Shown in pieces: positions 37,001 through 50,800 of a stretch of DNA of 64,000 nt. The translations under genes were made by a program, and so were the position numbers. Below the pieces are notes generated by a model, which worked only from the letters and a program-made list of their open reading frames with translations, ran no database searches and was not told where the DNA came from. The DNA comes from Odiellus spinosus. Lineage: Eukaryota > Arthropoda > Arachnida > Opiliones > Phalangiidae. The stretch lies in contig CAWUCO010000268.1 of assembly GCA_963920705.1 (NCBI GenBank), forward strand, positions 3,162,001 through 3,226,000. The letters are read 5' to 3'. Every line of letters starts with the position of its first letter. Position 1 is the first letter of the stretch.

Positions 37001-40000
37001 TTGCTCTTTCGAGTGGTCTTAATTTTGTCTAAATCGCTTAAAAATCAAAAGTTTTGTGACCATTTGAATCCAATAATCTTGGATTTTTAAGCGTTTTTGC
37101 TTAATTTTAACCAATTTTATATTGGTCACAATTTTGCAATTTAGACAAAACCAAAGTCATTCGAAAGAGCAATTAATGGACAGTCTAAATAACAAGAGTT
37201 TTCAAAAATCCGTTGAAAAACAAGAAAAATATGGCCAATTCAAGAAACCATACAATATCAAAATAGTAAAATTTCAGATTTTCAAAATTCGCTTTTTGAT
37301 ATTAGATGTTTTTTGAATTGTCCATATTTTCCATGTTTTTCAACGGATTTTCCAAAACTCTTGTTTTTTAGATAGATCAATATTTGCTCTTTCGAGTAGT
37401 CTTAATTTTGTCTAAATCGCTTAAAAATCAAAAGTTTTGTGTCCATTTGAATCCAATAATCTTGGATTTTTAAGTGTTTTTGCTTTATTTTAACCAATTT
37501 TATATTTGTCACAATTTTAAAATTTAGACAAAACCAAAGTCATTCGAAAGAGCAATTAATGGACAGTCTAAATAATAAGAGTTTTCAAAAATCCGTTGAA
37601 AAACAAGAAAAATATGGCCAATTCAAGAAATCATAGAATATCAAAATAGTCAAATTTCAGATTTTCAAAATTCGCTTTTTGATATTAGATGTTTTTTGAA
37701 TTGGCTATATTTTCCATGTTTTTCAACGGATTTTCCAAAACTCTTGATTTTCAGATAGACCAATATTTGCTCTTTCGAGTGGTCTTAATTTTGTCTAAAT
37801 CGCTTAAAAATCAAAAGTTTGTGACCATTTGAATCCAATAATCTTGGATTTTTAAGCGTTTTTGCTTAATTTTAACCAATTTTATATTGGTCACAATTTT
37901 GCAATTTACACAAAACCAAAGTCATTCGAAAGAGCAATTAATGGACAGTCTAAATAACAAGAGTTTTCAAAAATCCGTTGAAAAACAAGAAAAATATGGC
38001 CAATTCAAGAAACCATACAATATCAAAATAGTAAAATTTCAGATTTTCAAAATTCGCTTTTTGATATTAGATGTTTTTTGAATTGTCCATATTTTCCATG
38101 TTTTTCAACGGATTTTCCAAAACTCTTGTTTTTTAGATAGATCAATATTTGCTCTTTCGAGTAGTCTTAATTTTGTCTAAATCGCTTAAAAATCAAAAGT
38201 TTTGTGTCCATTTGAATCCAATAATCTTGGATTTTTAAGTGTTTTTGCTTTATTTTAACCAATTTTATATTTGTCACAATTTTAAAATTTAGACAAAACC
38301 AAAGTCATTCGAAAGAGCAATTAATGGACAGTCTAAATAATAAGAGTTTTCAAAAATCCGTTGAAAAACAAGAAAAATATGGCCAATTCAAGAAATCATA
38401 GAATATCAAAATAGTCAAATTTCAGATTTTCAAAATTCGCTTTTTGATATTAGATGTTTTTTGAATTGGCTATATTTTCCATGTTTTTCAACGGATTTTC
38501 CAAAACTCTTGATTTTCAGATAGACCAATATTTGCTCTTTCGAGTGGTCTTAATTTTGTCTAAATCGCTTAAAAATCAAAAGTTTTGTGACCATTTGAAT
38601 CCAATAATCTTGGATTTTTAAGCGTTTTTGCTTAATTTTAACCAATTTTATATTGGTCACAATTTTGCAATTTACACAAAACCAAAGTCATTCGAAAGAG
38701 CAATTAATGGACAGTCTAAATAACAAGAGTTTTCAAAAATCCGTTGAAAAACAAGAAAAATATGGCCAATTCAAGAAACCATACAATATCAAAATAGTAA
38801 AATTTCAGATTTTCAAAATTCGCTTTTTGATATTAGATGTTTTTTGAATTGTCCATATTTTCCATGTTTTTCAACGGATTTTCCAAAACTCTTGTTTTTT
38901 AGATAGACCAATATTTGCTCTTTCGAGTAGTCTTAATTTTGTCTAAATCGCTTAAAAATCAAAAGTTTTGTGTCCATTTGAATCCAATAATCTTGGATTT
39001 TTAAGTGTTTTTGCTTTATTTTAACCAATTTTATATTTGTCACAATTTTGCAATTTACACAAAACCAAAGTCATTCGAAAGAGCAATTAATGGACAGTCT
39101 AAATAATAAGAGTTTTCAAAAATCCGTTGAAAAACAAGAAAAATATGGCCAATTCAATAAATCATAGAATATCAAAATAGTCAAATTTCAGATTTTCAAA
39201 ATTCGCTTTTTGATATTAGATGCTTTTTGAATTGTCCATATTTTCCATGTTTTTCAACGGATTTTTCAAAACTCTAGTTTTTTAGATAGACCAATATTTG
39301 CTCTTTCGAGTGGTCTTAATTTTGTCTAAATCGCTTAAAAATCAAAAGTTTTGTGTCCATTTGAATCCAATAATCTTGGATTTTTAAGTGTTTTTGCTTT
39401 ATTTTAACCAATTTTATATTTGTCACAATTTTGCAATTTACACAAAACCAAAGTCATTCGAAAGAGCAATTAATGGACAGTCTAAATAATAAGAGTTTTC
39501 AAAAATCCGTTGAAAAACAAGAAAAATATGGCCAATTCAAGAAATCATAGAATATCAAAATAGTCAAATTTCAGATTTTCAAAATTCGCTTTTTGATATT
39601 AGATGCTTTTTGAATTGTCCATATTTTCCATGTTTTTCAACGCATTTTCCAAAACTCTAGTTTTTTAGATAGACCAATATTTGCTCTTTCGAGTGGTCTT
39701 AATTTTGTCTAAATCGCTTAAAAATCAAAAGTTTTGTGACCATTTGAATCCAATAATCTTGGATTTTTAAGCGTTTTTGCTTAATTTTAACCAATTTTAT
39801 ATTGGTCACAATTTTGCAATTTAGACAAAACCAAAGTCATTCGAAAGAGCAATTAATGGACAGTCTAAATAACAAGAGTTTTCAAAAATCCGTTGAAAAA
39901 CAAGAAAAATATGGCCAATTCAAGAAACCATACAATATCAAAATAGTAAAATTTCAGATTTTCAAAATTCGCTTTTTGATATTAGATGTTTTTTGAATTG

Positions 40001-41739
40001 TCCATATTTTCCATGTTTTTCAACGGATTTTCCAAAACTCTTGTTTTTTAGATAGACCAATATTTGCTCTTTCGAGTAGTCTTAATTTTGTCTAAATCGC
40101 TTAAAAATCAAAAGTTTTGTGTCCATTTGAATCCAATAATCTTGGATTTTTAAGTGTTTTTGCTTTATTTTAACCAATTTTATATTTGTCACAATTTTAA
40201 AATTTAGACAAAACCAAAGTCATTCGAAAGAGCAATTAATGGACAGTCTAAATAATAAGAGTTTTCAAAAATCCGTTGAAAAACAAGAAAAATATGGCCA
40301 ATTCAAGAAATCATAGAATATCAAAATAGTCAAATTTCAGATTTTCAAAATTCGCTTTTTGATATTAGATGTTTTTTGAATTGGCTATATTTTCCATGTT
40401 TTTCAACGGATTTTCCAAAACTCTTGATTTTCAGATAGACCAATATTTGCTCTTTCGAGTGGTCTTAATTTTGTCTAAATCGCTTAAAAATCAAAAGTTT
40501 TGTGACCATTTGAATCCAATAATCTTGGATTTTTAAGCGTTTTTGCTTAATTTTAACCAATTTTATATTGGTCACAATTTTGCAATTTACACAAAACCAA
40601 AGTCATTCGAAAGAGCAATTAATGGACAGTCTAAATAACAAGAGTTTTCAAAAATCCGTTGAAAAACAAGAAAAATATGGCCAATTCAAGAAACCATACA
40701 ATATCAAAATAGTAAAATTTCAGATTTTCAAAATTCGCTTTTTGATATTAGATGTTTTTTTAATTGTCCATATTTTCCATGTTTTTCAACGGATTTTCCA
40801 AAACTCTTGTTTTTTAGATAGACCAATATTTGCTCTTTCGAGTAGTCTTAATTTTGTCTAAATCGCTTAAAAATCAAAAGTTTTGTGTCCATTTGAATCC
40901 AATAATCTTGGATTTTTAAGTGTTTTTGCTTTATTTTAACCAATTTTATATTTGTCACAATTTTGCAATTTACACAAAACCAAAGTCATTCGAAAGAGCA
41001 ATTAATGGACAGTCTAAATAATAAGAGTTTTCAAAAATCCGTTGAAAAACAAGAAAAATATGGCCAATTCAATAAATCATAGAATATCAAAATAGTCAAA
41101 TTTCAGATTTTCAAAATTCGCTTTTTGATATTAGATGCTTTTTGAATTGTCCATATTTTCCATGTTTTTCAACGGATTTTTCAAAACTCTAGTTTTTTAG
41201 ATAGACCAATATTTGCTCTTTCGAGTGGTCTTAATTTTGTCTAAATCGCTTAAAAATCAAAAGTTTTGTGTCCATTTGAATCCAATAATCTTGGATTTTT
41301 AAGTGTTTTTGCTTTATTTTAACCAATTTTATATTTGTCACAATTTTGCAATTTACACAAAACCAAAGTCATTCGAAAGAGCAATTAATGGACAGTCTAA
41401 ATAATAAGAGTTTTCAAAAATCCGTTGAAAAACAAGAAAAATATGGCCAATTCAAGAAATCATAGAATATCAAAATAGTCAAATTTCAGATTTTCAAAAT
41501 TCGCTTTTTGATATTAGATGCTTTTTGAATTGTCCATATTTTCCATGTTTTTCAACGCATTTTCCAAAACTCTAGTTTTTTAGATAGACCAATATTTGCT
41601 CTTTCGAGTGGTCTTAATTTTGTCTAAATCGCTTAAAAATCAAAAGTTTTGTGACCATTTGAATCCAATAATCTTGGATTTTTAAGCGTTTTTGCTTAAT
41701 TTTAACCAATTTTATATTGGTCACAATTTTGCAATTTAG
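34083..41739. repeat. HOR copy 1: 20 monomers (7657 bp)
   Basis: Order: N B' R B T C N B R B T B T C D R B T C D. Starts are 34083, 34465, 34848, 35231, 35614, 35997, 36380, 36762, 37145, 37528, 37910, 38293, 38676, 39059, 39442, 39825, 40208, 40591, 40974 and 41357. Markers useful for dating copies are AAGGG at the end of B' (near 34795), the one-base deletion AAGTTTGTGACC in B at 37528, ATTGTCCATG in the first C (35997), and GATGTTTTTTTAATT in T at 40591. This is the fullest version of the HOR in the window. Confidence 0.87.
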
Positions 41740-44700
41740 ACAAAACCAAAGTCATTCGAAAGAGCAATTAATGGACAGTCTAAATATCAAGAGTTTTCAA
41801 AAATCCGTTGAAAAACAAGAAAAATATGGCCAATTCAAGAAACCATACAATATCAAAATAGTAAAATTTCAGATTTTCAAAATTCGCTTTTTGATATTAG
41901 ATGTTTTTTGAATTGTCCATATTTTCCATGTTTTTCAACGGATTTTCCAAAACTCTTGTTTTTTAGATAGACCAATATTTGCTCTTTCGAGTATCTTAAT
42001 TTTGTCTAAATCGCTTAAAAATCAAAAGTTTTGTGTCCATTTGAATCCAATAATCTTGGATTTTTAAGTGTTTTTGCTTTATTTTAACCAATTTTATATT
42101 TGTCACAATTTTGCAATTTAGACAAAACCAAAGTCATTCGAAAGCGCAATTAATGGACAGTCTAAATAATAAGAGTTTTCAAAAATCCGTTGAAAAACAA
42201 GAAAAATATGGCCAATTCAAGAAATCATAGAATATCAAAATAGTCAAATTTCAGATTTTCAAAATTCGCTTTTTGATATTAGATGTTTTTTGAATTGGCT
42301 ATATTTTCCATGTTTTTCAACGGATTTTCCAAAACTCTTGATTTTCAGATAGACCAATATTTGCTCTTTCGAGTGGTCTTAATTTTGTCTAAATCGCTTA
42401 AAAATCAAAAGTTTTGTGACCATTTGAATCCAATAATCTTGGATTTTTAAGGGTTTTTGCTTAATTTTAACCAATTTTATATTGGTCACAATTTTGCAAT
42501 TTAGACAAAACCAAAGTCATTCGAAAGAGCAATTAATGGACAGTCTAAATAACAAGAGTTTTCAAAAATCCGTTGAAAAACAAGAAAAATATGGCCAATT
42601 CAAGAAACCATACAATATCAAAATAGTAAAATTTCAGATTTTCAAAATTCGCTTTTTGATATTAGATGTTTTTTGAATTGTCCATATTTTCCATGTTTTT
42701 CAACGGATTTTCCAAAACTCTTGTTTTTTAGATAGATCAATATTTGCTCTTTCGAGTAGTCTTAATTTTGTCTAAATCGCTTAAAAATCAAAAGTTTTGT
42801 GTCCATTTGAATCCAATAATCTTGGATTTTTAAGTGTTTTTGCTTTATTTTAACCAATTTTATATTTGTCACAATTTTAAAATTTAGACAAAACCAAAGT
42901 CATTCGAAAGAGCAATTAATGGACAGTCTAAATAATAAGAGTTTTCAAAAATCCGTTGAAAAACAAGAAAAATATGGCCAATTCAAGAAATCATAGAATA
43001 TCAAAATAGTCAAATTTCAGATTTTCAAAATTCGCTTTTTGATATTAGATGTTTTTTGAATTGGCTATATTTTCCATGTTTTTCAACGGATTTTCCAAAA
43101 CTCTTGATTTTCAGATAGACCAATATTTGCTCTTTCGAGTGGTCTTAATTTTGTCTAAATCGCTTAAAAATCAAAAGTTTTGTGACCATTTGAATCCAAT
43201 AATCTTGGATTTTTAAGCGTTTTTGCTTAATTTTAACCAATTTTATATTGGTCACAATTTTGCAATTTACACAAAACCAAAGTCATTCGAAAGAGCAATT
43301 AATGGACAGTCTAAATAACAAGAGTTTTCAAAAATCCGTTGAAAAACAAGAAAAATATGGCCAATTCAAGAAACCATACAATATCAAAATAGTAAAATTT
43401 CAGATTTTCAAAATTCGCTTTTTGATATTAGATGTTTTTTGAATTGTCCATATTTTCCATGTTTTTCAACGGATTTTCCAAAACTCTTGTTTTTTAGATA
43501 GACCAATATTTGCTCTTTCGAGTAGTCTTAATTTTGTCTAAATCGCTTAAAAATCAAAAGTTTTGTGTCCATTTGAATCCAATAATCTTGGATTTTTAAG
43601 TGTTTTTGCTTTATTTTAACCAATTTTATATTTGTCACAATTTTGCAATTTACACAAAACCAAAGTCATTCGAAAGAGCAATTAATGGACAGTCTAAATA
43701 ATAAGAGTTTTCAAAAATCCGTTGAAAAACAAGAAAAATATGGCCAATTCAATAAATCATAGAATATCAAAATAGTCAAATTTCAGATTTTCAAAATTCG
43801 CTTTTTGATATTAGATGCTTTTTGAATTGTCCATATTGTCCATGTTTTTCAACGGATTTTTCAAAACTCTAGTTTTTTAGATAGACCAATATTTGCTCTT
43901 TCGAGTGGTCTTAATTTTGTCTAAATCGCTTAAAAATCAAAAGTTTTGTGACCATTTGAATCCAATAATCTTGGATTTTTAAGCGTTTTTGCTTAATTTT
44001 AACCAATTTTATATTGGTCACAATTTTGCAATTTAGACAAAACCAAAGTCATTCGAAAGAGCAATTAATGGACAGTCTAAATATCAAGAGTTTTCAAAAA
44101 TCCGTTGAAAAACAAGAAAAATATGGCCAATTCAAGAAACCATACAATATCAAAATAGTAAAATTTCAGATTTTCAAAATTCGCTTTTTGATATTAGATG
44201 TTTTTTGAATTGTCCATATTTTCCATGTTTTTCAACGGATTTTCCAAAACTCTTGTTTTTTAGATAGACCAATATTTGCTCTTTCGAGTATCTTAATTTT
44301 GTCTAAATCGCTTAAAAATCAAAAGTTTTGTGTCCATTTGAATCCAATAATCTTGGATTTTTAAGTGTTTTTGCTTTATTTTAACCAATTTTATATTTGT
44401 CACAATTTTAAAATTTAGACAAAACCAAAGTCATTCGAAAGAGCAATTAATGGACAGTCTAAATAATAAGAGTTTTCAAAAATCCGTTGAAAAACAAGAA
44501 AAATATGGCCAATTCAAGAAATCATAGAATATCAAAATAGTCAAATTTCAGATTTTCAAAATTCGCTTTTTGATATTAGATGTTTTTTGAATTGGCTATA
44601 TTTTCCATGTTTTTCAACGGATTTTCCAAAACTCTTGATTTTCAGATAGACCAATATTTGCTCTTTCGAGTGGTCTTAATTTTGTCTAAATCGCTTAAAA

Positions 44701-47700
44701 ATCAAAAGTTTTGTGACCATTTGAATCCAATAATCTTGGATTTTTAAGCGTTTTTGCTTAATTTTAACCAATTTTATATTGGTCACAATTTTGCAATTTA
44801 GACAAAACCAAAGTCATTCGAAAGAGCAATTAATGGACAGTCTAAATAACAAGAGTTTTCAAAAATCCGTTGAAAAACAAGAAAAATATGGCCAATTCAA
44901 GAAACCATACAATATCAAAATAGTAAAATTTCAGATTTTCAAAATTCGCTTTTTGATATTAGATGTTTTTTGAATTGTCCATATTTTCCATGTTTTTCAA
45001 CGGATTTTCCAAAACTCTTGTTTTTTAGATAGACCAATATTTGCTCTTTCGAGTAGTCTTAATTTTGTCTAAATCGCTTAAAAATCAAAAGTTTTGTGTC
45101 CATTTGAATCCAATAATCTTGGATTTTTAAGTGTTTTTGCTTTATTTTAACCAATTTTATATTTGTCACAATTTTGCAATTTACACAAAACCAAAGTCAT
45201 TCGAAAGAGCAATTAATGGACAGTCTAAATAATAAGAGTTTTCAAAAATCCGTTGAAAAACAAGAAAAATATGGCCAATTCAATAAATCATAGAATATCA
45301 AAATAGTCAAATTTCAGATTTTCAAAATTCGCTTTTTGATATTAGATGCTTTTTGAATTGTCCATATTTTCCATGTTTTTCAACGGATTTTTCAAAACTC
45401 TAGTTTTTTAGATAGACCAATATTTGCTCTTTCGAGTGGTCTTAATTTTGTCTAAATCGCTTAAAAATCAAAAGTTTTGTGTCCATTTGAATCCAATAAT
45501 CTTGGATTTTTAAGTGTTTTTGCTTTATTTTAACCAATTTTATATTTGTCACAATTTTGCAATTTACACAAAACCAAAGTCATTCGAAAGAGCAATTAAT
45601 GGACAGTCTAAATAATAAGAGTTTTCAAAAATCCGTTGAAAAACAAGAAAAATATGGCCAATTCAAGAAATCATAGAATATCAAAATAGTCAAATTTCAG
45701 ATTTTCAAAATTCGCTTTTTGATATTAGATGCTTTTTGAATTGTCCATATTTTCCATGTTTTTCAACGCATTTTCCAAAACTCTAGTTTTTTAGATAGAC
45801 CAATATTTGCTCTTTCGAGTGGTCTTAATTTTGTCTAAATCGCTTAAAAATCAAAAGTTTTGTGACCATTTGAATCCAATAATCTTGGATTTTTAAGCGT
45901 TTTTGCTTAATTTTAACCAATTTTATATTGGTCACAATTTTGCAATTTAGACAAAACCAAAGTCATTCGAAAGAGCAATTAATGGACAGTCTAAATAACA
46001 AGAGTTTTCAAAAATCCGTTGAAAAACAAGAAAAATATGGCCAATTCAAGAAACCATACAATATCAAAATAGTAAAATTTCAGATTTTCAAAATTCGCTT
46101 TTTGATATTAGATGTTTTTTGAATTGTCCATATTTTCCATGTTTTTCAACGGATTTTCCAAAACTCTTGTTTTTTAGATAGACCAATATTTGCTCTTTCG
46201 AGTAGTCTTAATTTTGTCTAAATCGCTTAAAAATCAAAAGTTTTGTGTCCATTTGAATCCAATAATCTTGGATTTTTAAGTGTTTTTGCTTTATTTTAAC
46301 CAATTTTATATTTGTCACAATTTTAAAATTTAGACAAAACCAAAGTCATTCGAAAGAGCAATTAATGGACAGTCTAAATAATAAGAGTTTTCAAAAATCC
46401 GTTGAAAAACAAGAAAAATATGGCCAATTCAAGAAATCATAGAATATCAAAATAGTCAAATTTCAGATTTTCAAAATTCGCTTTTTGATATTAGATGTTT
46501 TTTGAATTGGCTATATTTTCCATGTTTTTCAACGGATTTTCCAAAACTCTTGATTTTCAGATAGACCAATATTTGCTCTTTCGAGTGGTCTTAATTTTGT
46601 CTAAATCGCTTAAAAATCAAAAGTTTTGTGACCATTTGAATCCAATAATCTTGGATTTTTAAGCGTTTTTGCTTAATTTTAACCAATTTTATATTGGTCA
46701 CAATTTTGCAATTTACACAAAACCAAAGTCATTCGAAAGAGCAATTAATGGACAGTCTAAATAACAAGAGTTTTCAAAAATCCGTTGAAAAACAAGAAAA
46801 ATATGGCCAATTCAAGAAACCATACAATATCAAAATAGTAAAATTTCAGATTTTCAAAATTCGCTTTTTGATATTAGATGTTTTTTTAATTGTCCATATT
46901 TTCCATGTTTTTCAACGGATTTTCCAAAACTCTTGTTTTTTAGATAGACCAATATTTGCTCTTTCGAGTAGTCTTAATTTTGTCTAAATCGCTTAAAAAT
47001 CAAAAGTTTTGTGTCCATTTGAATCCAATAATCTTGGATTTTTAAGTGTTTTTGCTTTATTTTAACCAATTTTATATTTGTCACAATTTTGCAATTTACA
47101 CAAAACCAAAGTCATTCGAAAGAGCAATTAATGGACAGTCTAAATAATAAGAGTTTTCAAAAATCCGTTGAAAAACAAGAAAAATATGGCCAATTCAATA
47201 AATCATAGAATATCAAAATAGTCAAATTTCAGATTTTCAAAATTCGCTTTTTGATATTAGATGCTTTTTGAATTGTCCATATTTTCCATGTTTTTCAACG
47301 GATTTTTCAAAACTCTAGTTTTTTAGATAGACCAATATTTGCTCTTTCGAGTGGTCTTAATTTTGTCTAAATCGCTTAAAAATCAAAAGTTTTGTGTCCA
47401 TTTGAATCCAATAATCTTGGATTTTTAAGTGTTTTTGCTTTATTTTAACCAATTTTATATTTGTCACAATTTTGCAATTTACACAAAACCAAAGTCATTC
47501 GAAAGAGCAATTAATGGACAGTCTAAATAATAAGAGTTTTCAAAAATCCGTTGAAAAACAAGAAAAATATGGCCAATTCAAGAAATCATAGAATATCAAA
47601 ATAGTCAAATTTCAGATTTTCAAAATTCGCTTTTTGATATTAGATGCTTTTTGAATTGTCCATATTTTCCATGTTTTTCAACGCATTTTCCAAAACTCTA

Positions 47701-47865
47701 GTTTTTTAGATAGACCAATATTTGCTCTTTCGAGTGGTCTTAATTTTGTCTAAATCGCTTAAAAATCAAAAGTTTTGTGACCATTTGAATCCAATAATCT
47801 TGGATTTTTAAGCGTTTTTGCTTAATTTTAACCAATTTTATATTGGTCACAATTTTGCAATTTAG
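41740..47865. repeat. HOR copy 2: 16 monomers (6126 bp), lacks four units
   Basis: Order: N B' R B T C N B R C D R B T C D, starting at 41740, 42122, 42505, 42888, 43271, 43654, 44037, 44419, 44802, 45185, 45568, 45951, 46334, 46717, 47100 and 47483. It matches copy 1 except that four units (B T B T, about 1531 bp) are missing after the second R. It shares with copy 1 the private AAGGG and the GATGTTTTTTTAATT change in the last T (46717), exactly 6126 bp from its counterpart. Confidence 0.87.
44802..45184. repeat. R/T hybrid monomer at a four-unit deletion
   Basis: The flank is TAG (R class, 44801), but the right arm has TAGACCAATA (C at 45034), like the T unit at 38676. The matching R unit in copy 1 (37145) has TAGATCAATA. 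The next unit is C, as after 38676. The crossover therefore lies between 44801 and 45034, and joins the front of R to the back of T four monomers downstream. An alternative donor is the R at 39825, but that one is followed by B. Confidence 0.72.
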
Positions 47866-50800
47866 ACAAAACCAAAGTCATTCGAAAGAGCAATTAATGG
47901 ACAGTCTAAATATCAAGAGTTTTCAAAAATCCGTTGAAAAACAAGAAAAATATGGCCAATTCAAGAAACCATACAATATCAAAATAGTAAAATTTCAGAT
48001 TTTCAAAATTCGCTTTTTGATATTAGATGTTTTTTGAATTGTCCATATTTTCCATGTTTTTCAACGGATTTTCCAAAACTCTTGTTTTTTAGATAGACCA
48101 ATATTTGCTCTTTCGAGTATCTTAATTTTGTCTAAATCGCTTAAAAATCAAAAGTTTTGTGTCCATTTGAATCCAATAATCTTGGATTTTTAAGTGTTTT
48201 TGCTTTATTTTAACCAATTTTATATTTGTCACAATTTTGCAATTTAGACAAAACCAAAGTCATTCGAAAGCGCAATTAATGGACAGTCTAAATAATAAGA
48301 GTTTTCAAAAATCCGTTGAAAAACAAGAAAAATATGGCCAATTCAAGAAATCATAGAATATCAAAATAGTCAAATTTCAGATTTTCAAAATTCGCTTTTT
48401 GATATTAGATGTTTTTTGAATTGGCTATATTTTCCATGTTTTTCAACGGATTTTCCAAAACTCTTGATTTTCAGATAGACCAATATTTGCTCTTTCGAGT
48501 GGTCTTAATTTTGTCTAAATCGCTTAAAAATCAAAAGTTTTGTGACCATTTGAATCCAATAATCTTGGATTTTTAAGGGTTTTTGCTTAATTTTAACCAA
48601 TTTTATATTGGTCACAATTTTGCAATTTAGACAAAACCAAAGTCATTCGAAAGAGCAATTAATGGACAGTCTAAATAACAAGAGTTTTCAAAAATCCGTT
48701 GAAAAACAAGAAAAATATGGCCAATTCAAGAAACCATACAATATCAAAATAGTAAAATTTCAGATTTTCAAAATTCGCTTTTTGATATTAGATGTTTTTT
48801 GAATTGTCCATATTTTCCATGTTTTTCAACGGATTTTCCAAAACTCTTGTTTTTTAGATAGATCAATATTTGCTCTTTCGAGTAGTCTTAATTTTGTCTA
48901 AATCGCTTAAAAATCAAAAGTTTTGTGTCCATTTGAATCCAATAATCTTGGATTTTTAAGTGTTTTTGCTTTATTTTAACCAATTTTATATTTGTCACAA
49001 TTTTAAAATTTAGACAAAACCAAAGTCATTCGAAAGAGCAATTAATGGACAGTCTAAATAATAAGAGTTTTCAAAAATCCGTTGAAAAACAAGAAAAATA
49101 TGGCCAATTCAAGAAATCATAGAATATCAAAATAGTCAAATTTCAGATTTTCAAAATTCGCTTTTTGATATTAGATGTTTTTTGAATTGGCTATATTTTC
49201 CATGTTTTTCAACGGATTTTCCAAAACTCTTGATTTTCAGATAGACCAATATTTGCTCTTTCGAGTGGTCTTAATTTTGTCTAAATCGCTTAAAAATCAA
49301 AAGTTTTGTGACCATTTGAATCCAATAATCTTGGATTTTTAAGCGTTTTTGCTTAATTTTAACCAATTTTATATTGGTCACAATTTTGCAATTTACACAA
49401 AACCAAAGTCATTCGAAAGAGCAATTAATGGACAGTCTAAATAACAAGAGTTTTCAAAAATCCGTTGAAAAACAAGAAAAATATGGCCAATTCAAGAAAC
49501 CATACAATATCAAAATAGTAAAATTTCAGATTTTCAAAATTCGCTTTTTGATATTAGATGTTTTTTGAATTGTCCATATTTTCCATGTTTTTCAACGGAT
49601 TTTCCAAAACTCTTGTTTTTTAGATAGACCAATATTTGCTCTTTCGAGTAGTCTTAATTTTGTCTAAATCGCTTAAAAATCAAAAGTTTTGTGTCCATTT
49701 GAATCCAATAATCTTGGATTTTTAAGTGTTTTTGCTTTATTTTAACCAATTTTATATTTGTCACAATTTTGCAATTTACACAAAACCAAAGTCATTCGAA
49801 AGAGCAATTAATGGACAGTCTAAATAATAAGAGTTTTCAAAAATCCGTTGAAAAACAAGAAAAATATGGCCAATTCAATAAATCATAGAATATCAAAATA
49901 GTCAAATTTCAGATTTTCAAAATTCGCTTTTTGATATTAGATGCTTTTTGAATTGTCCATATTGTCCATGTTTTTCAACGGATTTTTCAAAACTCTAGTT
50001 TTTTAGATAGACCAATATTTGCTCTTTCGAGTGGTCTTAATTTTGTCTAAATCGCTTAAAAATCAAAAGTTTTGTGACCATTTGAATCCAATAATCTTGG
50101 ATTTTTAAGCGTTTTTGCTTAATTTTAACCAATTTTATATTGGTCACAATTTTGCAATTTAGACAAAACCAAAGTCATTCGAAAGAGCAATTAATGGACA
50201 GTCTAAATATCAAGAGTTTTCAAAAATCCGTTGAAAAACAAGAAAAATATGGCCAATTCAAGAAACCATACAATATCAAAATAGTAAAATTTCAGATTTT
50301 CAAAATTCGCTTTTTGATATTAGATGTTTTTTGAATTGTCCATATTTTCCATGTTTTTCAACGGATTTTCCAAAACTCTTGTTTTTTAGATAGACCAATA
50401 TTTGCTCTTTCGAGTATCTTAATTTTGTCTAAATCGCTTAAAAATCAAAAGTTTTGTGTCCATTTGAATCCAATAATCTTGGATTTTTAAGTGTTTTTGC
50501 TTTATTTTAACCAATTTTATATTTGTCACAATTTTAAAATTTAGACAAAACCAAAGTCATTCGAAAGAGCAATTAATGGACAGTCTAAATAATAAGAGTT
50601 TTCAAAAATCCGTTGAAAAACAAGAAAAATATGGCCAATTCAAGAAATCATAGAATATCAAAATAGTCAAATTTCAGATTTTCAAAATTCGCTTTTTGAT
50701 ATTAGATGTTTTTTGAATTGGCTATATTTTCCATGTTTTTCAACGGATTTTCCAAAACTCTTGATTTTCAGATAGACCAATATTTGCTCTTTCGAGTGGT

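Noticed and set aside
40568..40861. Longer open frame of 97 codons, repeated at 46694-46987
   Set aside because: It results from one G-to-T change that removes the usual TGA (GATGTTTTTTGAATT to GATGTTTTTTTAATT) in a unit shared by two HOR copies. The extension simply reads through the right arm.
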